From the NCBI GenBank assembly GCA_030066085.1, contig JASJCI010000037.1, forward strand, positions 1 to 64,000: a DNA stretch of 64,000 nt. Direction: 5' to 3'. The notes under the pieces are model-generated. The model searched no databases and was not told the DNA's origin. It saw nothing but the letters and a program-made list of their open reading frames with translations. Positions 1 through 7,678 of the stretch are shown here, one piece after another. Both the position numbers and the translations under genes were made by a program. Numbering within the stretch: position 1 is the stretch's first letter; every line of letters starts with the position of its first letter. Source of the stretch: Gammaproteobacteria bacterium. GTDB taxonomy: Bacteria; Pseudomonadota; Gammaproteobacteria; GCA-001735895.

Positions 1-26
1 AAGTACTGACAGAGGAATTGGTAACG

Positions 27-956
27 ATGTCGCACAATACACAGCTTGCCAACCACGAGAGATCGGTCGCGCGTGCGCCGGCCCAGGTCGTATCGCTGGA
101 CCCGCGGCCGGATACCCCGCCCGGTGACGGCAACAAGTACGTCCGCATTCTGCAGCTTTCCGACCTGCTTTCGCGCCACCTCGAAATTCGCCAGATCGTC
201 GAGGCTTTCATGCGCGAGATCAGCGGCGATATCGACTATTGCGGTTACGAGTTCGCCTGTGACGATGCCGACCTGGCGATCCGTTTCGGCGATACCATCG
301 GCCACAGCGCCAACTACCGGCTGAAGATACAGAATCGGCTGCTGGGTGAACTGACCCTTTACAAGCGCAGCAACTTTACCGGTTCCGAGCTGTGTGAACT
401 CGAAGACCTGATGTGTGCGCTGCTTTACCCGATCAAGCACGCGACGATGTACCGGATAGCGCTCAAGTCGGCCTACCGCGACCCGCTGACCGGGCTCAAC
501 AACCGCACCGCGATGGAAAAATTCCTGCCGCGGGAAATCGACCTGGCCAAGCGCCACCGCCAATCGATGGCGCTGCTGGTGATGGACCTGGACGGTTTCA
601 AACAGATCAACGACGGCTGTGGACACGACGTCGGCGACCAGGTTCTGCGCGAGGTCGGCCAGGTTATCAGCAATGTCGTGCGCAATACCGACCTGGTCTA
701 CCGCTACGGTGGCGACGAGTTCGTCGGCGGCCTGGCGCAAACCGATATCCAGGGTGCGGTCGACGTCAGCGAGCGTATTCGCAACACGGTCGACACCCTC
801 GATCTCGGCGACTGCGGCGCGCATCGCGGCATCCAGATCAGCATCGGCATCACGCTGGTGCGCAGCAGCGACGACTTCCTGAGCGCTTTCAAGCGCGCCG
901 ACAAGGCCCTTTACCAGGCCAAGTGTAACGGCAAGAACCAGATCATTATCTGCTAG
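27..956 (+). CDS. Diguanylate cyclase (GGDEF domain), soluble
   Basis: Predicted cytoplasmic diguanylate cyclase that makes cyclic di-GMP from two GTP. The C-terminal half carries the landmarks: DPLTGLNNR entering the domain near residue 150, a metal-binding MDLDGFKQIND segment, an intact GGDEF at residues 228-232, and an RxxD inhibitory site (RNTD, 219-222) exactly five residues before it, so product inhibition is expected. The N-terminal 140 residues show no membrane segment and look like a diverged GAF-type sensor, not recognised further. I start at ATG 27, 10 nt after AGAGGA; a TTG at 18 is in frame but only 1 nt from that site. The STAS and PilZ genes follow after a 218-nt gap, which suggests a shared signalling theme. 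Confidence 0.9.
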   Translation: MSHNTQLANHERSVARAPAQVVSLDPRPDTPPGDGNKYVRILQLSDLLSRHLEIRQIVEAFMREISGDIDYCGYEFACDDADLAIRFGDTIGHSANYRLKIQNRLLGELTLYKRSNFTGSELCELEDLMCALLYPIKHATMYRIALKSAYRDPLTGLNNRTAMEKFLPREIDLAKRHRQSMALLVMDLDGFKQINDGCGHDVGDQVLREVGQVISNVVRNTDLVYRYGGDEFVGGLAQTDIQGAVDVSERIRNTVDTLDLGDCGAHRGIQISIGITLVRSSDDFLSAFKRADKALYQAKCNGKNQIIIC

Positions 957-1174
957 GGAAGTGCGCACGGGCCGCCGTCATGGGCTCGATCAAGCCAGCC
1001 AGCGAGGTCGTGCTACAGCCTCCGGAGACGTGAAAATCGCCCCGAAATGGTCTATACAGTAACGAATCCTGGGGGGGTTGGGCCTTCTGCTCCGGCCGGG
1101 ATAGTGACGATAGACCGGGATAATCCCGCAATGGTTTAATACCACCCGATTAGAAATCTCGACGAGGATGGGTA

Positions 1175-1477
1175 ATGGGAATTAGCACGACGGTTTCCGA
1201 CAGCGGTAACCAGGTGACGATAGCAGTGGCCGGAAAGTTCGACTTCCAGCTGTACGACGAATTTCGCTCCTCTTACGCGGATACCGCGGGCAGTGGCGTG
1301 CGTTACGTGGTCGACCTGGCCGACACCGAGTATCTCGATAGTTCGGCGCTCGGCATGCTGCTGCTGCTGCGCGAACATGCCGGCGGCGAGGCATCCGATA
1401 TCGAAATCAGCCAGGCTTCGCCCGAGGTCAAGAAAATTCTCGATGTGGCCAACTTCGGTAAACTGTTTAAGATATAA
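1175..1477 (+). CDS. STAS-domain protein (anti-sigma factor antagonist type)
   Basis: A 100-residue single-domain STAS protein resembling SpoIIAA/RsbV-type anti-sigma antagonists or MlaB-like STAS proteins. The central YLDSSALGMLLLLRE segment contains the serine region that is phosphorylated by partner kinases in the antagonist family. A partner-switching role is plausible, but no anti-sigma kinase or phosphatase is encoded nearby, so the partner is unknown. ATG 1175 follows a GAGGA-containing leader. The PilZ gene begins 28 nt downstream on the same strand, indicating co-transcription. Confidence 0.8.
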   Translation: MGISTTVSDSGNQVTIAVAGKFDFQLYDEFRSSYADTAGSGVRYVVDLADTEYLDSSALGMLLLLREHAGGEASDIEISQASPEVKKILDVANFGKLFKI

Positions 1478-1505
1478 TCGCGCCAAATCCTGACGGAACC
1501 CGCCA

Positions 1506-1796
1506 ATGATCGACTACGCGGAAAAACGCGATTTCCTGCGCATGCCCATCGATTGCGAGTTGCGGTTCGGCAAGGCCGGCGAGGACAGCAGCTTGCAGGG
1601 CAATGTCATCAACCTCAGCAGCAAGGGTATACTGTTTACCTCGCAGGAGCGATTCAGCGAGGGAACGATGCTCGATATCGTGCTGACGCCGAGCAATTCG
1701 GAAACCCCGCCGATGAATGCGCGCGTAGTGGTCAGCCGGGTGACCGACAATGACGTGCTGTTCGAGATTGCCTGCGAAATCCTGAACGCCAGCTAG
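1506..1796 (+). CDS. PilZ-domain protein, likely cyclic-di-GMP receptor
   Basis: A 96-residue stand-alone PilZ domain. Both ligand-binding signatures are visible: RxxxR (RDFLR, near residues 8-12) and the NLSSKG motif corresponding to (D/N)xSxxG. Proteins of this size bind cyclic di-GMP and act through protein contacts on motility, pili or exopolysaccharide machinery. It lies directly behind the STAS gene, and a GGDEF cyclase is one gene further upstream. The target of this receptor is not evident from the window. Confidence 0.85.
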   Translation: MIDYAEKRDFLRMPIDCELRFGKAGEDSSLQGNVINLSSKGILFTSQERFSEGTMLDIVLTPSNSETPPMNARVVVSRVTDNDVLFEIACEILNAS

Positions 1797-1837
1797 CCTT
1801 CGATTGCCAGCCGCGCTCGCCGAGGCCCTTGCCGGGC

Positions 1838-3052
1838 TCAGCGGGGCGCGTAACGCCGCTCCACGTAGGTTTTCACCAGGTCGATAAACTCTTCGGCGAT
1901 GCGGTCGCCCTTGAGCGTCACGGTTTTCTCGCCATCCTCGTAAACCGGTGCAACCGGTTGTTCCCCGGTCCCCGGCAGGCTGATGCCGATGTCGGCGTGC
2001 TTGCTCTCGCCCGGACCGTTGACCACGCAGCCCATGACCGCAACCTTCATCGACTCGACTCCCGGGTAACGATGCTTCCAGTCCGGCATGGCGCTGTCGA
2101 GTTCGCGCTGAATATCCTGCGCCAGCACCTGGAAGTACTCGCTGGTGGTGCGTCCGCAACCGGGGCAGGCAGTCACCGTCGGGCTGAAGGCGCGCAGGTC
2201 GAGCGCCTGCAGCAGCTGCTGCGCGACGCGCACTTCGCGCGTGCGGCCCGCGCCCGGTTCCGGTGTCAGCGATACCCGGATGGTGTCGCCGATGCCCTGT
2301 TGCAGCAGGATCGCAAGTGCCGCACTCGATGCAATGATACCCGGGTCGCCCATGCCGGCCTCGGTCAGGCCGAGATGCAAGGCGTAGCGGCAGCGCCCGG
2401 CGAGTTCGCGGTAGACCGCCACCAGGTCGGGCACGCGGCTCATCTTGCAGCTGATGACGATGCGCTCGGCCGGCATGCCGATTTTTTCGGCGAAAGCGGC
2501 GCTTTCGAGCGCGGAGTCGACGACCGCCTGGCGATTGACCGCCTCCAGCGAGAGCGGATCGGCCAGGTTGGCGTTCCGGGTCAGCAGGTTGGCGAGCAGT
2601 TGCTGGTCCAGGCTGCCCCAGTTGACGCCGATACGCACCGGTTTGCCGAAGCGGCAGGCAATCTCGATCATGTCGCTGAACTGCGCGTCGCGCTTCTTGC
2701 CGCGGCCGACGTTACCCGGATTGATGCGGTACTTCGCCAGTTCGCGCGCGCAGGCTTCGTGCTCCGACAGCAGCTTGTGCCCGTTGAAATGGAAATCGCC
2801 GACCAGCGGTACCGGGCAGTCCTGCGCGCGCAGCTGCTCGATGATACGCGGCACCGCGCGCGCCGCGGCATCGTTGTTGACCGTCACGCGCACCAGCTCG
2901 GAACCGGCCTCGTACAGCTGGCGTACCTGGGTAACGGTAGCTTCTATATCGGCGGTGTCCGTGTTGGTCATGGATTGCACGACGATCGGGGCGTCGCCGC
3001 CGATGCGAACTCCGGCGACGTCGACGGTCAGGCTGCGGTGGCGTTGGTACAT
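1838..3052 (-). CDS. ispG: 4-hydroxy-3-methylbut-2-en-1-yl diphosphate synthase (flavodoxin)
   Basis: IspG (GcpE), the [4Fe-4S] enzyme of the methylerythritol phosphate isoprenoid pathway, converting the cyclic diphosphate of methylerythritol to HMBPP. The protein is 404 residues long. An N-terminal TIM-barrel part contains [14 protein letters not shown] and the NPGNVG segment, and a C-terminal iron-sulfur domain has cysteines at 296, 299 and 342 (ACPGCGRTT and [10 protein letters not shown]) as cluster ligands. It converges with the PilZ gene across about 40 nt. In many gammaproteobacteria ispG lies between rodZ and hisS; here those two genes are adjacent elsewhere in the window (22.3-24.7 kb) and ispG has moved. 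Confidence 0.97.
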   Translation of the reverse strand: MYQRHRSLTVDVAGVRIGGDAPIVVQSMTNTDTADIEATVTQVRQLYEAGSELVRVTVNNDAAARAVPRIIEQLRAQDCPVPLVGDFHFNGHKLLSEHEACARELAKYRINPGNVGRGKKRDAQFSDMIEIACRFGKPVRIGVNWGSLDQQLLANLLTRNANLADPLSLEAVNRQAVVDSALESAAFAEKIGMPAERIVISCKMSRVPDLVAVYRELAGRCRYALHLGLTEAGMGDPGIIASSAALAILLQQGIGDTIRVSLTPEPGAGRTREVRVAQQLLQALDLRAFSPTVTACPGCGRTTSEYFQVLAQDIQRELDSAMPDWKHRYPGVESMKVAVMGCVVNGPGESKHADIGISLPGTGEQPVAPVYEDGEKTVTLKGDRIAEEFIDLVKTYVERRYAPR

Positions 3053-3233
3053 ACTGCGTTTCCGACGAATGGCGCCGTCAATAGTAAAGAAGTCTCGCGA
3101 TCAGATAAAGCCTGCGGCAGGCGCAGGGGTTGCGCCCGGCGCCGCAAGACCGGGCGACATGGTCCGGACCGGCCTCGGTTCCGTACAACGAGCAAACGCG
3201 TTACTATCCAATTCGTCCCGTCTGGAACCCGCC

Positions 3234-3926
3234 GTGCTCGATAAAGTCACCGTCATCGCCTTCGATCTCGACGATACCCTGTGGCCCTGTCTGCCGGTGA
3301 TTCGCCATGCCGAGGAGACGCTGTACCGCTGGTTGCAGCAAAACTACCCGCGCATTACCGAACGCCACGACCCTGCCGCCATGGTGACGCTACGCCACGA
3401 ATTCAGCCGGCGTGACGATCGCTACCGCGTCGATATGACCGCGCTCAGGCGCGAGTTTCTCGGCTTCCTCGCGGAAATGCACGATTACCAAGCCGCGGAC
3501 ATGGTGGACGAGGCCTTCGACGTGTTTTTCCAGGCGCGCCAGCAGGTCGAATTTTACGATGACGTCCTGCCGAGCCTGGAGCGACTGAGCCGCCGTTTCC
3601 GGCTCGGCGCCATCAGTAACGGCAATGCCAGCGTCGAGCACGTCGGCCTGGGCCACCTGTTCGAGCACAGTCTCGGCGCGGCCGAGGTGCAGGCGGCCAA
3701 GCCCGATCCGCGAATCTACGGTCACTTCGCCGAACGGGTCGGGGTCGAACCCGTGCAGATCCTCTACGTGGGCGATCACCCGCATTACGATGTCGCGGGC
3801 TCCCTCGGCGCCGGATACCAGGCGGTCTGGGTCAACCGTGACGACTCCACCTGGCCGCAAGACCTCGATGAACCGCGTTACCAGGTGCGTGACCTGGAGG
3901 AACTGGAAGCGCTGCTCGCTGAATGA
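3234..3926 (+). CDS. HAD-superfamily hydrolase, YigB-like phosphatase
   Basis: A 230-residue haloacid-dehalogenase-type phosphatase. Motif I is FDLDDTLWP near residue 10, motif II is the SNGN segment, motif III is the AAKPDP lysine, and motif IV is VGDHPHYDV. The opening and the helical cap resemble YigB, the phosphatase acting on 5-amino-6-(5-phosphoribitylamino)uracil in flavin synthesis; the HAD family is promiscuous, so the substrate is inferred. GTG 3234 is chosen because it gives the standard family N-terminus. An in-frame ATG at 3159 would add 25 residues of atypical sequence. It converges with tesA, with 5 nt between stop codons. Confidence 0.8.
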   Translation: MLDKVTVIAFDLDDTLWPCLPVIRHAEETLYRWLQQNYPRITERHDPAAMVTLRHEFSRRDDRYRVDMTALRREFLGFLAEMHDYQAADMVDEAFDVFFQARQQVEFYDDVLPSLERLSRRFRLGAISNGNASVEHVGLGHLFEHSLGAAEVQAAKPDPRIYGHFAERVGVEPVQILYVGDHPHYDVAGSLGAGYQAVWVNRDDSTWPQDLDEPRYQVRDLEELEALLAE

Positions 3927-3931
3927 GCCTG

Positions 3932-4561
3932 TCAGTGTTCGAGGATGCGGGTCATGTGTTCACCGACGCGGCTTGCCAGCAGCGGTTGTGCTTTCGCCGT
4001 GGGATGGATGCCGTCCGCCTGCATCAGCTCGGGGTCGCTGGCGGCCACCCCCTCGAGAAAGCGGGGCAGGAAGTGGATCTCGAACTCGTCGGTAATGGTC
4101 TGGAATATCTGCTGGAAGCGTTCGTTGTAGACGGCGCCGAAATTGGGTGGCATGCGCACGCCGACCAGCAGAACGACGATGTCACGTTCGAGAGCCTGGC
4201 GGACCATGGCGCGCAGGTTGTCGGTGCTCTGCTCGAAGTTGAGACCGCGCAGCCCGTCGTTGCCGCCCAGCTCGATGATCAGGTGGGTCGGCGCGTGGCG
4301 CTCGAGCAGGCCAGGCAGGCGCTGGCGGCCGCCGAAGGTGGTTTCGCCGCTGATGCTGGCATTGGTGACGGTTGTTTGCGGGAAACTCGCCCCTATATTA
4401 TCGCGGAACAAGCGTACCCAGCCCTGTTCCACCGGCATGTTGTAAGCGGCGCTCAAGCTGTCGCCCAGGACCAGGATGTGCGCCGCCTGGTGACCGGCAC
4501 CGGCGCCTCCACCGTAACCGATGAGCAAGAACAGGCAAATGAACGACAGTAATCTATGCAT
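3932..4561 (-). CDS. tesA: Arylesterase / acyl-CoA thioesterase I, periplasmic SGNH hydrolase
   Basis: A 209-residue TesA/EstA-type lysophospholipase and thioesterase. A hydrophobic signal peptide (about residues 1-23) is followed by SGNH block I, LVLGDSLSAAYN, containing the nucleophilic serine; block III, ELGGNDGLRG; and block V, ADGIHPTAKAQ, with the catalytic Asp and His. It hydrolyses acyl esters and thioesters in the periplasm. As in Escherichia coli, it is divergent from an ABC transporter operon, but here the two 5-prime ends overlap by 23 nt. The ATG at 4561-4559 is needed to give a signal peptide. Confidence 0.9.
   Translation of the reverse strand: MHRLLSFICLFLLIGYGGGAGAGHQAAHILVLGDSLSAAYNMPVEQGWVRLFRDNIGASFPQTTVTNASISGETTFGGRQRLPGLLERHAPTHLIIELGGNDGLRGLNFEQSTDNLRAMVRQALERDIVVLLVGVRMPPNFGAVYNERFQQIFQTITDEFEIHFLPRFLEGVAASDPELMQADGIHPTAKAQPLLASRVGEHMTRILEH
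4372..4399 (+). promoter_or_regulatory. Candidate sigma70 promoter for the ABC transporter operon
   Basis: TTGTTT (4372-4377), a 16-nt spacer and TATATT (4394-4399) lie inside the tesA coding region and point toward the ABC genes. Because the ABC gene starts inside tesA, its promoter must lie within tesA, and this is the best match seen. The -35 matches only the TTG core. Confidence 0.3.
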
Positions 4562-5225
4562 TGCGTTGGACCGGGTTGGTAAAACCGTCGCGACCCCTGA
4601 CGGTGATCTCGACATCCTCAAGAGTATATCGCTGCAGGTCAGGTTCCGTGAAGCGGTTGTCATCAAGGGTGCTTCGGGCTCGGGCAAAACGACGCTGCTC
4701 GGCCTGATGGCCGGCCTGGACTCGGCCAGCAGCGGCGAGGTCCGGTTGCTGGGCGAGAATCTCGACGACAAGAACGAGGAACAGCGATCCTCGGTGCGCG
4801 CCGGCCGGGTGGGTTTCGTATTCCAGTCGTTTCACCTGGTGCAGGGCGCCAATGCGATTCAGAACGTCATGCTGCCGCTCGAGCTCGCCGGCGTCGAGGG
4901 CGCCTGGCAGCGTGCGCGCGACAGCCTGGAGCAGGTTGGCCTGGCGGCCAAGCTCGATACCCCGGTCGAACACCTTTCCGGTGGCGAGCAGCAGCGGGTC
5001 GCGATCGCGCGCGCTTTCGCCACCGAGCCGGAGGTGCTGTTCGCCGACGAACCCACCGGTAACCTCGATGCCGCTACCGGGCGCCAGATCGCCGACCTGA
5101 TGTTTCACCTGCGTGACCGGGCGGGCACCACGCTGGTGCTGGTGACCCACGAGGCGGAGCTGGCCGGGCGCGGTGACCGGCAAATCCTGATCGAATCCGG
5201 CGAGCTGGTCGACGGCGGAGCCTGA
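4539..5225 (+). CDS. ybbA: ABC transporter ATP-binding protein, LolD/YbbA-type
   Basis: ATPase subunit of a MacB/LolD-type ABC system. Walker A is GASGSGKTT, the Q-loop is in FQSFHL, the signature is LSGGEQQR, Walker B is [12 protein letters not shown] and the H-loop is VLVTHE. Its partner is the large FtsX-type permease 3 nt downstream. The tesA-ybbA-ybbP arrangement is the classical gammaproteobacterial one; the substrate is not established and is thought to be lipid- or envelope-related. ATG 4539 is chosen; ATG 4521 adds six residues and a TTG at 4566 would remove the overlap with tesA. No start has a strong ribosome-binding site. Confidence 0.92.
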   Translation: MNDSNLCIALDRVGKTVATPDGDLDILKSISLQVRFREAVVIKGASGSGKTTLLGLMAGLDSASSGEVRLLGENLDDKNEEQRSSVRAGRVGFVFQSFHLVQGANAIQNVMLPLELAGVEGAWQRARDSLEQVGLAAKLDTPVEHLSGGEQQRVAIARAFATEPEVLFADEPTGNLDAATGRQIADLMFHLRDRAGTTLVLVTHEAELAGRGDRQILIESGELVDGGA

Positions 5226-5228
5226 GCC

Positions 5229-7673
5229 ATGCGCCGCGCCTCGCTGCACTCCTACTGGCTGATGTTCATCGCTACCGTGATCACGGTGGCGATCGTGACC
5301 TCGAGTCAGCTGGTAACGGCCCGCATCAGCCTGCTGCTCGACCGCCAGGCCAGCGAGTTGATCGCGGGCGACCTGCTGGTCGAGTCGGGGCGCGAACTCA
5401 GCGCGGAATACGCCGCCACCGCGCGCGACTACGGTCTCGACGTCAGCCGCAGCGTCAGCCTGCGCAGCGCCGTGTTTATCGACGACCTGCCGCGCCTGGT
5501 CGAGCTCAAGGCAGTCGACGATGCCTACCCGTTGCGCGGCCGGCTCGAACGAGCCGCGGATGCAACCGCGCCCCGGGAGGTTACCGCGCAGGGGCCCCGT
5601 CCCGGGGAAGTCTGGGTCGATTCGCGGCTGGCGACCGAGCTCGGCGAGCAAATGATGCTGGGCGAGGCCGGGTTCGACGTGAACTGGTTGCTGACCTTCG
5701 AGCCCGATCGCGGCGGCGCCATATTCAACCTGGCGCCGCGGGTCCTGATGCATGTCGATGACCTCGCGGCAACCGGACTGGTAGTGCCGGGCAGCCGGGT
5801 CCGGCAGCGCATGATGGTGGCCGGTGACGCGGTCGAGGTCGCGCGCTTCAAGGCCTGGCTGGAGGTCAACCTGGCGCCGGACGAGGAAATCGAGGATCTC
5901 GAAAACGCGCGCCCCGAAATGCGCGAGGCGCTCGAGCGCACGCGCATGTTTTTTGCGCTGTCGATCGTACTGACGCTGGTGATCGCGATGGTCGCGATCG
6001 CGATTACCGCGCGCTACACCGCGCGTCGCGAGGCGCCCAAGGTGGCCATGCTGCGCGCCTTCGGCATATCGCAGTACCAGCTGCTGCGCTACTACCTGCG
6101 CCAGCTCGGACTGCTCTGGCTGGCCGCTACGCTGGCCGGTATCGCGGTCGGATGGCTGACCCAGTTCCCCCTGCAGTGGGCGCTGGACGGCTGGTTCGGG
6201 CGCGACCTGCCGCAGGTCTTCGACCTGCGGCCCTACGGTATCGCGGCGCTGGTGGGCCTGCTCGCGCTGGCCGGATTTTCCCTGCCGCACCTGCTCAATG
6301 CGACCGCGACGCCGCCGATGCAGGTGCTGCGCATCAGCGTCGGTCGCCGCTCGTGGTGGCGCGGCGTGGCGATGTCGGCCGCCGCCGTGCTGACCGTGTT
6401 CGCGGTGCTGATGCTGCTGATGCAAAGCTCGCTGCTGGCGGTAGCGACCCTCGGCCTGGTGCTGGTATGCGCGCTGCTCCTGCCGCTGGTGCTCGGCTGG
6501 CTGGTGCGCCTGCTGCTGGCATCGAGCCGCCGACGCTTCTGGTTGCGCCAGTACCTGCTGAGCCGGCTGCAGGCGGGCTCGCGCGGCGCGGTGTACGTGA
6601 TGTCGGGCTTCAGCCTGGTGCTGATCGCGATCCTGCTGATCGCGGTGGTCAAGGACGAGCTGATCGGCGACTGGCAGGCGCAGTTGCCGGAGGGCATTCC
6701 GAATTACTTCCTGGTCAACATACCGGGAGACCGGGTCGTCGAGGCGGCCGCGTTCCTGCGCGATCGCGGCATCGAAACCTCGGCGCCTTACGCGATTACC
6801 CGCGCGCGCCTGAGCCAGATCAATTCGGCCGACATTTCGACGCTGTCGTTCACCGATCCGCGCTCGGAACACTTCGCCACGCATACCTTCAACATGACCA
6901 GCGCCAGCGAGCTGCCGGCCGACAATCAAATCCTGGCCGGCGAATGGATCGATGCCGCCAGCGACCGGCCGCAGCTGTCGGTGGAAGAGGGCATGGCGCA
7001 GCGGCTGGAGCTGCAGCTCGGGGATGAGCTGACGATGACGGTCGGCAGCCAGGTGTTGCGCGCGCCGGTGACCAGTATTCGCAGCGTGGAATGGGAAAAT
7101 TTCAAACCCAACTTTTACCTGATTTCGAACGCGGCCCTGGTGGCTGACACGCCCAGGTTCGGCCTGCTGAGCGCGGTGATCGGCGACGGTGACCGATCCG
7201 CGCTCAGGGAACTGCTCGGCATCTACCCGTCGATCACGCTGCTCGATATCACCGAGTTGATGGCGCGCGTACGCGGGATCGTCGACAAGGCCAGCGTCGC
7301 GCTGCAGTTCTTTTTCCTGTTCGCGCTGGCCTCGGCCACTATCGTGCTGCTGGCCGCGATCCAGACCGGGCGGCACGAGCGCGAGATCGAATCCTCGCTG
7401 CTGCGGGCGCTCAGCGCGCATACCAGCCAGCTCTACCGCGTGCACGTGCTCGAATTCACGCTGATGGGGGCATTGATCGGTTTTTTCTCGGCCAGCATCG
7501 CCACCCTGGCCGGCTGGGCGATCAGCGTGTATTTCTTCAGGATCGAGTTCCACCCGTCGCTCGAGGTATGGCTGTACAGCATGGTTTCGGCCTGCGTGGT
7601 GTTGACGCTTGCCGGTACGCTCGTCTCGCGCAGGGTTTATAATGTCTCGCCGATGAAAATACTGCGATCCTGA
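5229..7673 (+). CDS. ybbP: ABC transporter permease, FtsX/MacB-like (YbbP family)
   Basis: An 814-residue inner-membrane permease, close in length to YbbP of Escherichia coli. An N-terminal membrane anchor (about residues 10-30) precedes a periplasmic domain. Then come an FtsX core near residues 240-360 with a cytoplasmic-loop segment ARREAPKVAMLRAFGIS, a middle membrane pair, a second periplasmic domain and a C-terminal FtsX core (HEREIESSLLRALSAH onward). The duplicated FtsX layout is typical of the YbbP/LolE-like group. It is translated right after the ATPase and precedes relA by 5 nt, so relA may be partly read from this operon. Confidence 0.9.
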   Translation: MRRASLHSYWLMFIATVITVAIVTSSQLVTARISLLLDRQASELIAGDLLVESGRELSAEYAATARDYGLDVSRSVSLRSAVFIDDLPRLVELKAVDDAYPLRGRLERAADATAPREVTAQGPRPGEVWVDSRLATELGEQMMLGEAGFDVNWLLTFEPDRGGAIFNLAPRVLMHVDDLAATGLVVPGSRVRQRMMVAGDAVEVARFKAWLEVNLAPDEEIEDLENARPEMREALERTRMFFALSIVLTLVIAMVAIAITARYTARREAPKVAMLRAFGISQYQLLRYYLRQLGLLWLAATLAGIAVGWLTQFPLQWALDGWFGRDLPQVFDLRPYGIAALVGLLALAGFSLPHLLNATATPPMQVLRISVGRRSWWRGVAMSAAAVLTVFAVLMLLMQSSLLAVATLGLVLVCALLLPLVLGWLVRLLLASSRRRFWLRQYLLSRLQAGSRGAVYVMSGFSLVLIAILLIAVVKDELIGDWQAQLPEGIPNYFLVNIPGDRVVEAAAFLRDRGIETSAPYAITRARLSQINSADISTLSFTDPRSEHFATHTFNMTSASELPADNQILAGEWIDAASDRPQLSVEEGMAQRLELQLGDELTMTVGSQVLRAPVTSIRSVEWENFKPNFYLISNAALVADTPRFGLLSAVIGDGDRSALRELLGIYPSITLLDITELMARVRGIVDKASVALQFFFLFALASATIVLLAAIQTGRHEREIESSLLRALSAHTSQLYRVHVLEFTLMGALIGFFSASIATLAGWAISVYFFRIEFHPSLEVWLYSMVSACVVLTLAGTLVSRRVYNVSPMKILRS

Positions 7674-7678
7674 GCCGA

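Noticed and set aside
1829-3244. A 471-residue plus-strand frame across ispG
   Set aside because: Shadow of IspG, whose Fe-S motifs are intact on the minus strand.
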